Below are positions 25,195 to 33,973 of a DNA stretch of 47,430 nucleotides, in pieces (position 1 is the first letter of the stretch; each line of letters opens with the position of its first letter). Both the position numbers and the translations under genes were made by a program. The DNA is from Candidatus Gastranaerophilales bacterium (GTDB lineage: Bacteria; Cyanobacteriota; Vampirovibrionia; Gastranaerophilales; Gastranaerophilaceae), in NCBI GenBank assembly GCA_947625495.1, contig CANQOQ010000013.1, positions 1 through 47,430 on the forward strand, written 5' to 3'. The notes below the pieces were generated by a model. That model made no database searches and was not told the DNA's origin. It was given only the letters and a program-made list of their open reading frames with translations.

Positions 25195-27524
25195 TGGATT
25201 ATAAGAGTGAAGACATTGTAAGAGATGAAGCCAGAGAAATATTAGGCTTAAAAAATTCAGAGGATGTTCTTTCTAATGTAGGTCAATTAACAACTTTTAA
25301 CAGATTAGGCTTTGATAAAACAAAAGACAGACCCGATGGTTGGTATTTGCCAAATAATGTAAATGAAGTTGCAATAATTTTGGAGACAAAAAATTCCGAA
25401 GAAAGTGTTTATGAAGAAAAATGGATAAACGAGTTAAAGAAAAACATAAAAATTACAAATACAAAATATAAAAGAGTTATTGGAATTTTATATAATGGGT
25501 ACGATGTACTTGTTTTTAAGAATAACGAACTAGCCATTACAAGTGATAAATTATTTAATAAATCTTACTATTTAAAACTTTATAACATAAATACAGTTGA
25601 CAAAAATTTAATATATAATTTAACAAAAAAAATAAATGACAACTTGCATTATAATTTTGGAATTGATAATTTGAATCATAGAATGGTGTTTACGGCTTGT
25701 GCATTGGTCGCAAAAAGATATGGGGCTGTTTTAGTTAAGGAAATGAATTGGAATACACTACATAGCTCGATACTTTCAACACTTGAAAATTCTTACGAAG
25801 AGGCTAAAATTAAAAATACCAAATTAGATATATTATCGGATGAATATAAAACAATAAGATTTAATTATACAGAAAATCAGACTGCAATTAACGATTTTAT
25901 AGAATGTGTTACTAAAATTTCCGACAACATAAATTCTGATTATTGGAACGGGGAAGACGTAATGGGTATTTTCTTTAATGAATTTACTCGTTATAAAGGT
26001 AAATCAGAACAAGGTCAAGTATTTACTCCTGATCATATTACTTCTTTTATGTATCGTATTACCGGAACATCTTATAAAGACAAGGTTCTAGATGCTTGTT
26101 GTGGTAGTGGTGCGTTTCTAACAAAAGCCATGAGTAACATGATACAGGAAGTAGGTGGTGTTAATAACGAAACAGAGGTTCAAAAAATTAAAGAAGAACA
26201 CTTATATGGTGTTGAATTCAACAAAAGTATATTTGCATTGGCTTGTGCTAATATGCTCATTCATAAAGATGGAAAAACAAATATAATTCAAGAAGATTCC
26301 AAAGGGAAAAAGGTCTCAAATTGGATTAAATCAAACAATATAACGAAAGTATTAATGAATCCGCCTTATGAAAAGAAATGCGGTTGTTTAAAGATTGTTG
26401 AAAATGTATTAGAAAATGTAGATAATGGTGCGATATGTGCGTTTATTTTACCTGATACAAAACTAAAGGTTAATAAGAATATCGTTATAAAATGGCTAAC
26501 AAAACATACACTGCAAAAAATAATAAAACTTCCGGATGTATTTTCTGGTATGGCTAATGTTAGGACATCAATCTTTATTTTTAAAGCACATGAACCACAA
26601 ATTATACAAACTGTTGAGAATAATCAACGAGTTCTAAAATCGAAGAAAGATATTTTTTCTTGTTGGATACAAGATGATGGTTTAGAAACCGTAAAAAATC
26701 AAGGACGTCATGATGTTAACAATGTATGGAAAGCAAAAGAAGACTACTGGGTGGATGTCATTTATAAGCAATCAGGAGATGAAACAATACAATGGTTGAA
26801 TCCATTAGAACATCTAAGCTATCAAATATCTAAACCTGATTTTATAATATCAAACAAAGATATAAACAAAGTGTCATTAAATTATATACTTTTCAAGAAA
26901 AATATAAATGAAGACGAATTTGATAAAATCGTTAAGAATTATTATTTATATGGCGAAGATAATGTGCTATTAACTGATAAATTATTGACTTACTTAGGAA
27001 ATAACAAGAAAATAGGCTACATAGATACAACCGGTTGGAAACGATTTAAACTTGATATTCCTAATTTTTCAATTGGAACCGGAGCCTATATTAATAAACA
27101 AGTCTTTAAAGAGGGAAATACCCCAAGAATAACAGTAAAAGGGAAAAACAACGGTATTTTTGCCAAATATACAGATGTTGAAAACAGAAATTACAGAACT
27201 TTTGAAAATTTTATCTCTTATTCTTTTCTTGGAACCAGTTTTTATCATCCATATAAAGCAAGTTTGGATATGAAAGTCCATGCTATACAAACCTTAAAAT
27301 ACAAATTAAATCATTATAGTGGTTTGTTTCTAGTTTTAGTTTTATTAAAAACTTTTGCTCAAGATTTTGATGATCAAACATCTAGCACTGATTTAAAAGA
27401 ATCAGAAATATATTTACCTGCAAAGACTATAAATTTTGACGATGATATATATGAACCCGATTGGGCTAAAATGGAAAATTATGTTAAACCTATATATGAT
27501 GAAATAGAACAAGCATTTTTATAG
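25194..27524 (+). CDS. Single-chain restriction-modification enzyme (type IIG-like N6-adenine methylase)
   Basis: The ATG at 25194 follows AAAGGAGG; a TTG two codons earlier is less likely. The 776-residue protein has an N-terminal nuclease-like domain with P47-D48 and E64-T-K66 in IILETKNS (a PD-(D/E)XK pattern), a helical linker, and an N6-adenine methylase with GQVFTP (274-279), motif I DACCGSGAF (300-308) and catalytic NPPY (389-392). The C-terminal part (about 590-740) resembles a specificity domain (GWKRFKLD, KEGNTPRITV). It would both methylate and cut its site without separate subunits. No separate HsdR or HsdS is present in the element. Nuclease activity is inferred. Confidence 0.8.
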   Translation: MDYKSEDIVRDEAREILGLKNSEDVLSNVGQLTTFNRLGFDKTKDRPDGWYLPNNVNEVAIILETKNSEESVYEEKWINELKKNIKITNTKYKRVIGILYNGYDVLVFKNNELAITSDKLFNKSYYLKLYNINTVDKNLIYNLTKKINDNLHYNFGIDNLNHRMVFTACALVAKRYGAVLVKEMNWNTLHSSILSTLENSYEEAKIKNTKLDILSDEYKTIRFNYTENQTAINDFIECVTKISDNINSDYWNGEDVMGIFFNEFTRYKGKSEQGQVFTPDHITSFMYRITGTSYKDKVLDACCGSGAFLTKAMSNMIQEVGGVNNETEVQKIKEEHLYGVEFNKSIFALACANMLIHKDGKTNIIQEDSKGKKVSNWIKSNNITKVLMNPPYEKKCGCLKIVENVLENVDNGAICAFILPDTKLKVNKNIVIKWLTKHTLQKIIKLPDVFSGMANVRTSIFIFKAHEPQIIQTVENNQRVLKSKKDIFSCWIQDDGLETVKNQGRHDVNNVWKAKEDYWVDVIYKQSGDETIQWLNPLEHLSYQISKPDFIISNKDINKVSLNYILFKKNINEDEFDKIVKNYYLYGEDNVLLTDKLLTYLGNNKKIGYIDTTGWKRFKLDIPNFSIGTGAYINKQVFKEGNTPRITVKGKNNGIFAKYTDVENRNYRTFENFISYSFLGTSFYHPYKASLDMKVHAIQTLKYKLNHYSGLFLVLVLLKTFAQDFDDQTSSTDLKESEIYLPAKTINFDDDIYEPDWAKMENYVKPIYDEIEQAFL

Positions 27525-27591
27525 AATAGTTATTTATTGTTACCATGTTTTTGCTTTTATATGATTTAACATAAAGCACATTAACCTTTAG

Positions 27592-27597
27592 TATAAT
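27592..27597 (+). promoter_or_regulatory. -10 element for the transposase transcript
   Basis: TATAAT in the spacer after the restriction-modification gene; the nearest -35-like TTAACA (27566-27571) is 20 nt away, so the promoter would be weak. Confidence 0.4.
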
Positions 27598-27636
27598 AAA
27601 TTAGATGCACCAATTGTTAAGTTTTGCTGCGAAAAT

Positions 27637-27708
27637 ATGGTTATAGCTCAAGCGGGACTTCATGTACGACCATGTTTGACACAACAAACCGTTATACTGA
27701 AGGTATGA
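27637..27708 (+). CDS. Possible 23-codon upstream ORF overlapping the transposase start
   Basis: ATG at 27637 opens a short ORF ending TGA at 27706-27708, giving an ATGA overlap with the chosen transposase ATG (27705). The peptide has no recognisable feature. The arrangement could couple or limit transposase translation, but there is no good RBS for either start. Confidence 0.25.
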   Translation: MVIAQAGLHVRPCLTQQTVILKV

Positions 27709-28649
27709 GAAACGATAAATTACTTAAAACCTTTAATAAATTTAGTTCTTTATACGATTTGCATAAAGCATTCCCTACTGAAAAATCTTGCATTAAGTTT
27801 TTAGAAATAATCAGATGGAATGGTAATATAATAAGTCCTTTTGATAAAAATTCTAAAGTATATAAATGTAAGAATAACAGATATTACTGTAAAAATACAA
27901 ATAAATACTTTAATGTAAGGACTAAAACCTTATTTGAATCATCTAACATAGAATTAAGAAAATGGTTTATGTCTATTTATCTTATAACCTCTCATAAAAA
28001 AGGTATATCATCTCTGCAATTATCTAAAGATTTACATGTTACACAAAAAACAGCTTGGTTTATGCTTCAAAGAATTAGAAAATGTTTTGAAGTTGAAAAT
28101 AATAATATCCTTAATAACCATGTAGAAGTAGATGAAACATATATAGGCGGTAAAAATAAAAACAGACATAAAAATAAAAAAGTTGAAAACTCTCAAGGAA
28201 GAAGTACAAAAGATAAAACACCAGTTCTTGGTATGATAGAAAGAAACGGAAAAGTAAATGCTAAAGTAATTGATAATGTAAAATCAGATACCTTAACAAG
28301 AGAAATAATAAAATGTGTAAGAGATTCAGCTAATCTATATACAGATGAATTTTTAGGATACAACGGTATTTCTCAATTCTATATACATGCAATAGTAAGA
28401 CATAAATTAAGCCAATATGTAGACGGAAATGCTTTTACAAATAATATAGAAGGATTTTGGAGTATAGTAAAAAGAGGATTGCTTGGTATTTATCATTTTA
28501 CAAGTAAAAAACACTTACAAAAATACTTAGATGAATTTGTATTCAGATTTAATACAAGAGAATACACAGAGACAGACAGATTTACAAAACTTCTAACCAA
28601 CATGACAGTAAGAACAAGGTACAGAGATTTAGTGACTGCTGCTGCATAA
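27705..28649 (+). CDS. IS1595-family transposase
   Basis: The protein (314 aa from this start) has a degenerate N-terminal zinc-ribbon region (IIRWNGNIISPFDKN...YKCKNNRYYCKNTNKYF, first CxxC replaced), a helix-turn-helix-like segment (SLQLSKDLHVTQKTAWFML) and the DDE core: VEVDETYIGG (Asp), LYTDEFLGY (Asp) and NNIEGFWSIVKRG (Asn/Glu), ending FRFNTRE. The start is uncertain: in-frame ATG at 27672 or TTG at 27624 would extend it, and none has a strong RBS. Together with matching ends it should mobilise the whole element. Confidence 0.9.
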   Translation: MRNDKLLKTFNKFSSLYDLHKAFPTEKSCIKFLEIIRWNGNIISPFDKNSKVYKCKNNRYYCKNTNKYFNVRTKTLFESSNIELRKWFMSIYLITSHKKGISSLQLSKDLHVTQKTAWFMLQRIRKCFEVENNNILNNHVEVDETYIGGKNKNRHKNKKVENSQGRSTKDKTPVLGMIERNGKVNAKVIDNVKSDTLTREIIKCVRDSANLYTDEFLGYNGISQFYIHAIVRHKLSQYVDGNAFTNNIEGFWSIVKRGLLGIYHFTSKKHLQKYLDEFVFRFNTREYTETDRFTKLLTNMTVRTRYRDLVTAAA

Positions 28650-28781
28650 AAATCCTTATATTTTTTAATTAAAATAGAAAAAACAAATTTTAATAAATTT
28701 CATTAAATAAACTTTTTAATATATTGGATATTTTATAAATAACATTTATAATTATATAAATAGTTAAATAGGTTGTTCAAA

Positions 28782-29276
28782 ATGGATAATGAAAGAATAT
28801 TATATATAATTAATTCTCCTAAAATAATTACCAAACAACCTAAAAAGAAAACATCATTAATTAATGGTTCATATAGAAATGACTTTGAAGTAGCACTAAT
28901 TGCAGATAAAAATGTAAAATTAAATGTTCATTTTAGAAAGAATGAAAAATTCTCTGAAAATTTTTCTATAATTTTAGAATATAACAATCAAGAATTGCAG
29001 AAAAGAATAATTTTGCTAAGATATAATGGAGCACATGGGTATCATAAAAATAAAATTATAGATGATAATGAATTTGAATCATTTCATATACATCGTGCAA
29101 CAAATGAAGCTATTAAACAAGGGTATAATCCCGAATGCTGGGCGTATGCAACAAAGGACTATACAACATTTGAAGAAGCAGCAACCAAATTTTGGCAGGA
29201 TATAAAAATACAAGATGATATTGATAAATTTTTTAAAGATTATAAAGCAGTTCAATTATTTCTATTTAATAATTAG
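28782..29276 (+). CDS. Small unknown protein, partner of the DUF1828-like gene
   Basis: I take the ATG at 28782; the in-frame TTG three codons earlier is less likely. The 164-residue protein has a beta-rich N-terminal part (VALIADKNVKLNVHFRKN, IILEYNNQELQKRIILLRYNG) and a helical C-terminal part with HIHRATNEAIKQG and TTFEEAATKFW. It resembles small proteins of unknown function (possibly the DUF6978 group) next to DUF1828 genes; this is from memory and weak. The next gene follows after 8 nt. A toxin-antitoxin or defence pair is possible but unproven. Confidence 0.55.
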   Translation: MDNERILYIINSPKIITKQPKKKTSLINGSYRNDFEVALIADKNVKLNVHFRKNEKFSENFSIILEYNNQELQKRIILLRYNGAHGYHKNKIIDDNEFESFHIHRATNEAIKQGYNPECWAYATKDYTTFEEAATKFWQDIKIQDDIDKFFKDYKAVQLFLFNN

Positions 29277-29284
29277 GAGTTAGA

Positions 29285-30043
29285 ATGATTGCAGTAGAAG
29301 AAATAAAAAAGTATATAAATATAGATATTAAAATAAAAGAAAAAAGACCCCACATATATCAAATATTTGCTCCATTTTTTCATGAAGATGGAGATATGGT
29401 TGAAATGTTTTTAGAACAAACAATAAATGGTACATTAAGATTTTGTGACTTTGGATTAACAGCAATGAAATTGTCATATTATCTTGAAAATTTAAATAAT
29501 ACAAATAAAAAGGTTTATAATGATATTTTAAAAGAAAATTCTTTAGATGAAGAAGATGGAAATATATTTTTAGAAACAAATTTAACTAATTTAAATACTA
29601 ATTTTCTTCATTTTGCAGAAACATTGAGTAAAATATCGAGTTTAAAATATTTTGATTCGCACAGACAAAAAAACATATTTTATGATGTTTTATCAGATAT
29701 GATTAAAGAAACATTCCAAAATACAAATGTTAAAAAAGATTATGTTCCTATAAAAGAATATCCTGAAAATAAGGTTGACTATGCTTTTAAGGGTAAAGGG
29801 AGAGATTTATATTTATTTGGGGTAAAAGATAATGTTAAAGCATTACAAGTTGTTACTTCATGTTTAGAATTTAAACAAATGGGGTCTAAACATCAAAGTA
29901 TTGTCGTTTATGACGACTTTTCAAATCTAAATTTAAGTAAAGGTACAGTGTCAAAATTATTGAGGAATACTGATAAGCAATTTATGGATTTAAATCAATT
30001 TAGAGAAGAGGGACAAAATTATATTAGCGAAATGATTGCTTAA
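29285..30043 (+). CDS. DUF1828-like protein
   Basis: RBS TTAGGAG precedes the ATG. The 252-residue protein begins with a DUF1828-like module (about 20-75): FAPFFHEDGDMVEMFLEQ...TLRFCDFGLTAMKLSYYLE, in which a nucleic-acid or ligand-binding role has been guessed. The C-terminal half (about 140-245; VDYAFKGKGRDLYLFGVKDN, QSIVVYDDFSNLN) resembles the DUF1829-type partner domain. Genes of this kind occur on mobile elements and phages. Last cargo gene, 82 nt before the right inverted repeat. Function unknown. Confidence 0.6.
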   Translation: MIAVEEIKKYINIDIKIKEKRPHIYQIFAPFFHEDGDMVEMFLEQTINGTLRFCDFGLTAMKLSYYLENLNNTNKKVYNDILKENSLDEEDGNIFLETNLTNLNTNFLHFAETLSKISSLKYFDSHRQKNIFYDVLSDMIKETFQNTNVKKDYVPIKEYPENKVDYAFKGKGRDLYLFGVKDNVKALQVVTSCLEFKQMGSKHQSIVVYDDFSNLNLSKGTVSKLLRNTDKQFMDLNQFREEGQNYISEMIA

Positions 30044-30125
30044 AATTCTGTTTAGGTATAAACCATTTTGGTAAAATATTTAGTAATAAGTCTACTATTA
30101 TTTTGTATTTTTTTAATTTTTTATA

Positions 30126-30150
30126 TACTGTAACATTGTATATAGTTACC
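30126..30150 (-). repeat. Right terminal inverted repeat (25 bp)
   Basis: Perfect reverse complement of 24907-24931; ends ...GTATATAGTTACC on the plus strand. Confidence 0.95.
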
Positions 30151-30158
30151 ATAAATTA
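30151..30158 (+). repeat. 8-bp target-site duplication, right copy (ATAAATTA)
   Basis: Identical to 24899-24906 and directly adjacent to the right inverted repeat. Confidence 0.9.
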
Positions 30159-30198
30159 TATTTGGTCCTTAAAAGTAAAAGACGACACACAAAAATAA
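30151..30198 (+). pseudogene. 3' remnant of the interrupted host gene
   Basis: From the duplicated bases the original frame reads on as NYIWSLKVKDDTQK and stops at TAA 30196-30198. With the 5' part at 24458 this rebuilds a protein of about 162 residues. Between here and 30282 the sequence is AT-rich and shows no gene. Confidence 0.65.
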
Positions 30199-30282
30199 AA
30201 GGCTAGACACAAAGCTGATAAGAAACTCCCCTCCCCAATGTAAATTATTAGGTTAATAAAATTTAATACACAACTTGACATA

Positions 30283-30312
30283 TTGAAATCGAGCATGCCT
30301 ACATGATATAAT
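30283..30312 (+). promoter_or_regulatory. Promoter of a small RNA upstream of atpD
   Basis: TTGAAA (30283-30288), 18 nt, TATAAT (30307-30312); predicted start about 30319. A TTGACA at 30275-30280 is too far from this -10. Confidence 0.5.
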
Positions 30313-30318
30313 ATAATT

Positions 30319-30374
30319 AATGGGCTGGGCATATGCTCTCGGTCCACCACAAGCGAGGGTACTCCTCGCTTTTT
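30319..30374 (+). ncRNA. Candidate small RNA of about 56 nt
   Basis: A good promoter is followed within about 55 nt by a strong terminator, with no ORF or RBS in between. The body (GGGCTGGGCATATGCTC...GGTCCACCAC) is GC-rich in this AT-rich setting. No known RNA family recognised; it is not a tRNA despite the CCACCA-like string. It may be a stand-alone RNA or an attenuated leader ahead of atpD, which also has its own promoter. Confidence 0.4.
30351..30374 (+). terminator. Intrinsic terminator of the small RNA
   Basis: Perfect 8-bp stem AAGCGAGG/CCTCGCTT, 5-nt loop, then T run. Confidence 0.85.
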
Positions 30375-30461
30375 AATTTGAGAAATTAAAGGTTTAAAGT
30401 GAAAGAGCTTACTTTCCTAAATAAAATTGTAATAATCATAATAAAATTAACCGATACGCCT

Positions 30462-30490
30462 TTTACAAAAAAGATTTATAATTGTATAAT
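30462..30490 (+). promoter_or_regulatory. Promoter of atpD-atpC
   Basis: TTTACA (30462-30467), 17 nt, TATAAT (30485-30490); leader of about 25 nt containing AAGGTG before the ATG. Confidence 0.6.
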
Positions 30491-30502
30491 AAACGAAGGT
30501 AG

Positions 30503-31927
<1,425 letters not shown>

Positions 31928-31935
31928 GCAAATTT

Positions 31936-32343
31936 ATGGCAGATAAGACCATCCATTTTAAATTAATTACACCTGAAAAAATTGTTTTTGAAGACGATGT
32001 TGACGCCGTTTATGCAATGGGGCAAAAAGGCAGTTTCGGAATACTTCCCAATCACATCCCTTTTATGTCCTCGCTCGCCGTTGATACCGCAAAAGTAGTT
32101 AAAAACAATGAAGAAATATATTTTTCAATTATAGGCGGTGCCTTCCAGTTCAAAAATAATGAAGCTATTATCCTTACGGAAGTAGCAGAATGCGGAAATG
32201 ATATTGATACAACAAGAGCTAAACTCGCTAAAGAAAGAGCGGAAGCAAAAATTATGACAGCCGAAACTCAAAGAGATTTGAAACTTGCAAATGAAGCGCT
32301 TCAAAGAGCAATGGCAAGATTAAAAGCAGCTTCTAAGCAGTAA
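31936..32343 (+). CDS. atpC: ATP synthase F1 subunit epsilon
   Basis: The 135-residue protein has the beta-sandwich N-terminal domain (HFKLITPEKIVFEDDVDAV, GSFGILPNHIPFMSSLA, IGGAFQFKNNEAIILTEVAE) and a two-helix C-terminal domain (about 90-135) that inhibits ATP hydrolysis in relatives. It follows atpD after 8 nt and overlaps the convergent DUF1796 gene by 11 nt. Confidence 0.93.
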   Translation: MADKTIHFKLITPEKIVFEDDVDAVYAMGQKGSFGILPNHIPFMSSLAVDTAKVVKNNEEIYFSIIGGAFQFKNNEAIILTEVAECGNDIDTTRAKLAKERAEAKIMTAETQRDLKLANEALQRAMARLKAASKQ

Positions 32344-32959
32344 TTTCATCCGTTATTTTTCGGCAAAATTCCGCAATTTTTCTTTCAAAATTAACACCCT
32401 CCCGTGTTGTATAATATTCCTTTTTCCACCAATTTTTTTTGTAATCATAAGAAGGGTATTCTATTTTTAAAATATCAATGCCATTATGGGCTTTTGTAAT
32501 ATTTTGAGTATCAATGACGGCAAATCTGAAAGGATTTTCACCCCTTAAGTCCGATAAAACCTGATATAAATTATTTGTATCATCACAGTCGCCCAAAATT
32601 TGCACAAATAATAGCGGCTCCGATGATTTCATAACACTTCTGAAATTCTCTATTCGTTTTAAATACTTATCAATAAGTTTTGCTTTATCATTTTCCCTGA
32701 AACATTTTTCATGAACAAATTCAATACAATCAGGCTCTTTTGCCCATATTTTTGAATCTTCTCTATAATTAATATTAAAAAAGAATTCACTAAAATCGGT
32801 TTTAATACTTTTTGTAATCTCTCTTGTCTCAAATACCGCAAGGTCAAAAGGGAAGGTAAATTCACCGAATAATTTTTTCGGTTTGACTTTCCATCTTGTT
32901 AAAATAGTCCTTGGCATGCAATTTTGACCCAGAGGAATTATTTCTACTTTCTTTTTCAT
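32333..32959 (-). CDS. DUF1796 family protein (putative papain-like cysteine peptidase)
   Basis: I start at the ATG at 32959, giving MKKKVEIIPLGQNC, because the family's conserved GxNC lies at the very N-terminus and a promoter sits exactly upstream; an earlier in-frame ATG would place the promoter inside the gene. The 208-residue protein contains GQNC (C14), FGEFTFPFDLAV and PLLFVQILGD. Relatives are annotated as putative peptidases on structural grounds only. Leaderless by prediction, and divergent from yitT. Confidence 0.75.
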   Translation of the reverse strand: MKKKVEIIPLGQNCMPRTILTRWKVKPKKLFGEFTFPFDLAVFETREITKSIKTDFSEFFFNINYREDSKIWAKEPDCIEFVHEKCFRENDKAKLIDKYLKRIENFRSVMKSSEPLLFVQILGDCDDTNNLYQVLSDLRGENPFRFAVIDTQNITKAHNGIDILKIEYPSYDYKKNWWKKEYYTTREGVNFERKIAEFCRKITDEITA

Positions 32960-32965
32960 ATTTTT

Positions 32966-33025
32966 ATAATAAATAATTTTATCTTTTTTATCAATTTGAT
33001 TATAAACATATATTTTTTGTATAAT
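32966..33025. promoter_or_regulatory. Back-to-back divergent promoters (DUF1796 and yitT)
   Basis: Minus strand: TTGATA (32989-32994), 17 nt, TATTAT (32966-32971), ending 6 nt before the DUF1796 ATG. Plus strand: TTGATT (32996-33001), 18 nt, TATAAT (33020-33025). The -35 boxes are one base apart, so the two promoters should compete for polymerase. Confidence 0.6.
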
Positions 33026-33042
33026 TTTAAAAGAGGTTGAAA

Positions 33043-33894
33043 ATGAAAACATATATAAAAGATTATTTTTTTCTTACACTTGGCGCTTTGATATACGCAT
33101 TTGCAATTGAAGGATTTTTAGTTCCGAGTGCAATAATAGACGGCGGCGTTACAGGTATATCAATGATATTAAATACATTGACAAAACAGCCTTTGGGTAT
33201 TTTTATCGTATTTATAAACTTGCCGTTTATAATACTTGCACTGCAAAAACTCGGGAAAAGATTTGTTTTTTCAACGCTGTTTTCAATTTTGGTATTTGCG
33301 GGCGGAGTAACATTTTTCTCTCAATTATTCCATGGTCACTGCGTTATAGAAAATCTTGAACTTTTCCTTGCCGCAATATTTGGCGGATTAATATTGGGAA
33401 CGGGAGTCGGATTTATAATTAGAAACGGTGCTTCTGTCGACGGAACAGAGATTCTCGCCATTTATGTGACTAAAAAGATAAGTTTTTCAGTCGGCGAAAT
33501 TATAATGTTTATCAATGTTTTCATTTTTACAATAGCAGGCTTCATCTATGATTGGCAGCATGCACTTTATTCTATAATCACTTATTTTGTTGCCTATAAA
33601 ACAATGGATGTAGTTATTGAAGGTTTAAACGAGTCAAAATCGGTATTTATAATAACCGACTATTCACAGGAAATCGGAAAAGATATAATGGAGCACATGG
33701 ATGTAAGTGTTACTTATGTTGATGCTCAAGGCGGGTATTCGGGAATAAACAAAAGAATTGTTTATTGTGTAATATCTCGTCTTCAAGTTCAAAAGCTCAA
33801 AGAAATAGCCAAAAACATTGACCCCAGAGCTTTTATCGCTATCGAAAATGTTTATGAAGTTGAAGGCGTACGTGTAAAAAAGAGAAAAATTTAA
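33043..33894 (+). CDS. YitT family membrane protein
   Basis: ATG at 33043 follows GAGGTTG; an in-frame TTG two codons earlier is less likely. The 283-residue protein has five to six hydrophobic segments (about 8-28, 45-70, 73-95, 103-127, 145-180) with the family motif IDGGVTGISMIL and GTGVGFIIRNGASVDGTEIL, then a cytosolic DUF2179 domain (about 200-280; SVTYVDAQGGYSG, PRAFIAI). Transport role suspected; substrate unknown. Confidence 0.85.
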   Translation: MKTYIKDYFFLTLGALIYAFAIEGFLVPSAIIDGGVTGISMILNTLTKQPLGIFIVFINLPFIILALQKLGKRFVFSTLFSILVFAGGVTFFSQLFHGHCVIENLELFLAAIFGGLILGTGVGFIIRNGASVDGTEILAIYVTKKISFSVGEIIMFINVFIFTIAGFIYDWQHALYSIITYFVAYKTMDVVIEGLNESKSVFIITDYSQEIGKDIMEHMDVSVTYVDAQGGYSGINKRIVYCVISRLQVQKLKEIAKNIDPRAFIAIENVYEVEGVRVKKRKI

Positions 33895-33973
33895 AATTGT
33901 TTTTGAAAATTTAGTATATTTGAGTTAAATTTAAATAAGAATTTAATGACTAGTGAGATAACAGGAAATAAAT

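Larger units (their letters stand above)
24907..30150 (+). mobile_element. IS1595-family transposon with restriction-modification and DUF1828-type cargo
   Basis: The 5,244-bp element has perfect 25-bp terminal inverted repeats beginning GGTAAC, is flanked by an 8-bp direct repeat, and contains one IS1595-type transposase. All genes point the same way: terminator, 30-codon ORF with a G10 run, PD-(D/E)XK/N6-methylase enzyme, transposase, small unknown protein, DUF1828-like protein. The transposase lies in the middle with cargo on both sides, so the cargo is inside a single transposable unit and not between two IS copies. Perfect ends and duplication imply a recent insertion. IS1595-family elements with passenger genes are known; I do not recognise this cargo set. 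Confidence 0.9.

Noticed and set aside
27525-28781. A short IS nested inside the larger region, with ends next to the transposase
   Set aside because: I looked for inverted repeats close to both sides of the transposase and found none; the only matching ends are the outer ones with the 8-bp duplication.
30329-30350. tRNA- or tmRNA-like 3' end (CCACCA string)
   Set aside because: There is no T-loop, anticodon arm or acceptor pairing upstream; only the short string matches.
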